Shown here: in pieces, positions 62,309 through 64,000 of the stretch
Position numbering within the stretch: the stretch's first letter is position 1
How the letters are laid out: each line of letters begins with the position of its first letter
Assembly (NCBI GenBank): GCA_022821865.1
Contig: JAJECW010000141.1
Location: forward strand, 81,354 to 145,353
DNA: 64,000 bases
Direction: 5' to 3'
DNA from: Pseudomonadales bacterium
GTDB taxonomy: Bacteria > Pseudomonadota > Gammaproteobacteria > Pseudomonadales > Pseudohongiellaceae
The notes under the pieces: generated by a model
The model's database searches: none
What the model was told of the DNA's origin: nothing
What the model saw: the letters and a program-made list of their open reading frames with translations, nothing else
Translations under genes and position numbers: made by a program

Positions 62309-62985
62309 TCTTCCCGCCCCAGCGCCGCCAGGGCCTTGCCCGCCGCCATCTGCTCGGCGGCGCGGCGCGACGGGCCGCTGCCTTCGGTGACGATGCGATG
62401 GCCCGGCAGCAAGCAACGCACCTCGAATCGCTGCTGGTGGCTCTTGCCCTGGATTCCCAGCAATTCGTAATCCGGCAAGGCCCGCCGCTCGGACTGGATG
62501 AGTTCCTGCAATCGCGTCTTGTTGTCCTTGCGCACGCCGCTGCTGGCGTAATCTGCGCCGGGCTCGGGGATCCAGCGGCGGACGAATTCACGGCAGGCTT
62601 CCATGCCGCCATCAAGGTATACCGCCGCTAGCAGGGCTTCCACCGCCGCAGCCAGAATTGAATCCCTCTCCCTCCCGCCGCTGCCGGCTTCGCCGGAGCC
62701 AAGTTCGAGGAAGTCGCCGAGTTCGAGTTCCCGGGCCACTCCGGTCAGGGCGGAACCCTTGACCACCGCGGAGCGCATGATGGTGAGATCGCCCTCGTCG
62801 GCTTCGGGATGGGCGGTCCAGGCCTGTTCCGCCACCAGAAAGCCAAGCAGGGCGTCGCCGAGAAATTCGAGTCTTTCGTTATGCTCCCGGCGGGCGCTGC
62901 GATGGGTCAGGGCGCGCCGGGCCAGGGACTGGTCGCTGAATTCATGGCCGATTGCCGCCTCCAGGGCGTCGAGTGGCTTGCTCAT
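62305..62985 (-). CDS. rnc: Ribonuclease III
   Basis: RNase III cuts double-stranded RNA, including rRNA precursors. The 226-residue protein has the signature NERLEFLGDALLG, the second acidic site AAAVEALLAAVYLDGG and a dsRNA-binding domain at the C-terminus (DNKTRLQELIQ ... GSGPSRRAAEQMAAGKAL). ATG at 62985 is the family start. The order lepB-rnc-era is conserved in proteobacteria. Confidence 0.96.
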   Translation of the reverse strand: MSKPLDALEAAIGHEFSDQSLARRALTHRSARREHNERLEFLGDALLGFLVAEQAWTAHPEADEGDLTIMRSAVVKGSALTGVARELELGDFLELGSGEAGSGGRERDSILAAAVEALLAAVYLDGGMEACREFVRRWIPEPGADYASSGVRKDNKTRLQELIQSERRALPDYELLGIQGKSHQQRFEVRCLLPGHRIVTEGSGPSRRAAEQMAAGKALAALGREE

Positions 62986-63005
62986 GGCCGCTGCGGGCGC
63001 CCCGG

Positions 63006-63851
63006 CTACCGGATCCAGCGGGATTGGGAGAAAGTGGGCAGATTCCAGCCCGGCTCCTTGTGCATCCACACGGCAACCGCCTTGCCGACGATATTCTCTT
63101 CCGGCACCACGCCCCAGAAGCGGCTGTCGCTGCTTTCGTCGCGATTGTCCCCCATCATGAAATAACTGTCCGGCGGCACCACCCACAGGGTTCGCGCCGG
63201 GTCGCGCATGGGCTGGTTCTTGGTCTGGATGGTGTGCTCCACACCGCCGATGACCTCGGTCCAGCCAGTGCCCGGCACCGGCCCGAAGGCGGAATTGATG
63301 GTGATGCCGCCCCGGGATTCCTTGTGCACCAGTTCCCGGTTGATATACAGCTCGCCGTCTTCGTAGCGCACGGTATCGCCCGGCAGGCCGATGACCCGTT
63401 TGATGTAGTACTGATTTTCATGCGGTGGAAAAAACACCATGACTTCGCCGCGTTGGGGTTCGTCCACATCCATGAGTTTGGTTCCGGCCACGGGCAGGCG
63501 CAGGCCGTAGGCATACTTGTTGACAAGAATGAAATCGCCGATGTTCAGCGTCGGAATCATCGACCCGGTGGGAATCTGAAAAGGCTCGAAGAGAAAGGAG
63601 CGCAACACGAGCACGAGGGCGAGCACGGGAAAGAAGGCTCTGGCGTATTCCACCACCACGGGCTCCCGGGCGAGACCATTGTTCCGACTTTCGTCCGGCT
63701 CGCCGGTTCGCGACGCCGGGCGGTTGCGGCGGGCTTCCTCGGCAAGGGCGAGGCGGCCGGGCCTCAGCAGCAGCGAATCCAGCAGCCAGATCAGCCCGGA
63801 CAAGGCCACGAGAATGACCAGCACCAGGGAAAAATCGATATTCATCATCAT
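63006..63851 (-). CDS. lepB: Signal peptidase I
   Basis: LepB removes signal peptides at the outer face of the inner membrane. The 281-residue protein has two N-terminal helices (~5-28 and ~72-88), the catalytic serine in PTGSMIPTL (~residue 97), the lysine in YIKRVIGLPGD (~152) and the GDNRDESSDSRFWG box. Three consecutive ATG codons mark the start. lepA would be expected upstream beyond the right edge. Confidence 0.96.
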   Translation of the reverse strand: MMMNIDFSLVLVILVALSGLIWLLDSLLLRPGRLALAEEARRNRPASRTGEPDESRNNGLAREPVVVEYARAFFPVLALVLVLRSFLFEPFQIPTGSMIPTLNIGDFILVNKYAYGLRLPVAGTKLMDVDEPQRGEVMVFFPPHENQYYIKRVIGLPGDTVRYEDGELYINRELVHKESRGGITINSAFGPVPGTGWTEVIGGVEHTIQTKNQPMRDPARTLWVVPPDSYFMMGDNRDESSDSRFWGVVPEENIVGKAVAVWMHKEPGWNLPTFSQSRWIR

Positions 63852-63862
63852 GCGGGAGCCCT

Positions 63863-64000
63863 AGGTATTCTCTGAAAAACTCCATCCGTGGAGTTTTTCA
63901 TTATCGCAAAACAAAAGCGTGGTTTTGTTTTGCTCCCGAATTCAATGGCTTACGCCATCGAATTCGGCGGCACTTCCATGTGCCGCAGGGAAGCTCTGAC
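63863..64000. repeat. Modular multi-hairpin repeat, copy B (cut by window end)
   Basis: This copy begins TATTCTCTGAAAAACTCC and repeats the same hairpin order as copy A without the ~75-base insert, reaching GGAAGCTCTGAC at the edge. By analogy the missing end should abut the stop codon of the next minus-strand gene. Confidence 0.85.

Overview
The window is chromosomal DNA from a GC-rich, probably uncultivated aquatic member of the Gammaproteobacteria. This assignment is inferred from gene content: a fused nuoCD, an rpoS, a class II pyrC overlapping rnt, the full ccmABCDEFGHI set beside fliA (a Pseudomonas-like order), yciB, grxD and lepB-rnc-era. No rRNA or intact tRNA gene was found. Several AT-richer islands and dispersed palindromic repeats mark accessory DNA.

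Layout. 1-2.8 kb: start of a Complex I operon (nuoA, nuoB, nuoCD; nuoCD runs off the left edge). 3-9.4 kb: two related secreted proteins of unknown function (3.0-4.0 and 8.3-9.4 kb) flank a small membrane protein, yciB, a periplasmic cyclophilin, exonuclease III, moaB and moaA. 9.5-11.1 kb: accessory patch with an AAA+ ATPase coupled to a 49-codon ORF and followed by the N-terminal stub of a Cas1. 11.2-13.6 kb: sodium/solute symporter and LysE-type exporter. 13.65-21 kb: cytochrome c maturation operon, read ccmA to ccmI on the minus strand, then fliA. 22-27.9 kb: dcd, rubredoxin, metG, a DegP-like protease, an RnfB-like ferredoxin and nth. 28-29.8 kb: AT-rich OLD-like ATPase/Toprim gene. 29.9-35.3 kb: argG, class IV aminotransferase, sulfotransferase-like protein, parDE, pyrC, rnt. 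35.3-38.9 kb: an RNase P RNA lacking its 5' part, and a large Calx-beta secreted protein preceded by a pentanucleotide microsatellite. 39-48 kb: grxD, decayed fragments, HyuB, SplB-like radical SAM enzyme, nucleoside phosphorylase, glycosyltransferase, acyl-CoA dehydrogenase and two SDRs. 48-52.7 kb: GntR-controlled ABC exporter operon, orphan antitoxin, HEPN protein, membrane-anchored agmatinase-family protein. 53-64 kb: TonB-dependent receptor, CoA transferase, rpoS, phoR, phoU, era, rnc, lepB.

How it fits together. The core is aerobic respiration (Complex I, c-type cytochromes), Mo-cofactor synthesis, phosphate signalling, RNA processing and acyl-CoA/CoA-transferase catabolism with TonB-dependent uptake. 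Insertions and decay are concentrated at 9.5-11.1, 27.9-29.9, 35.5-40.2, 44.6 and 50.3-51.4 kb. At least three repeat families occupy intergenic space. One of them directly abuts stop codons, and another lies exactly where the RNase P RNA is cut.
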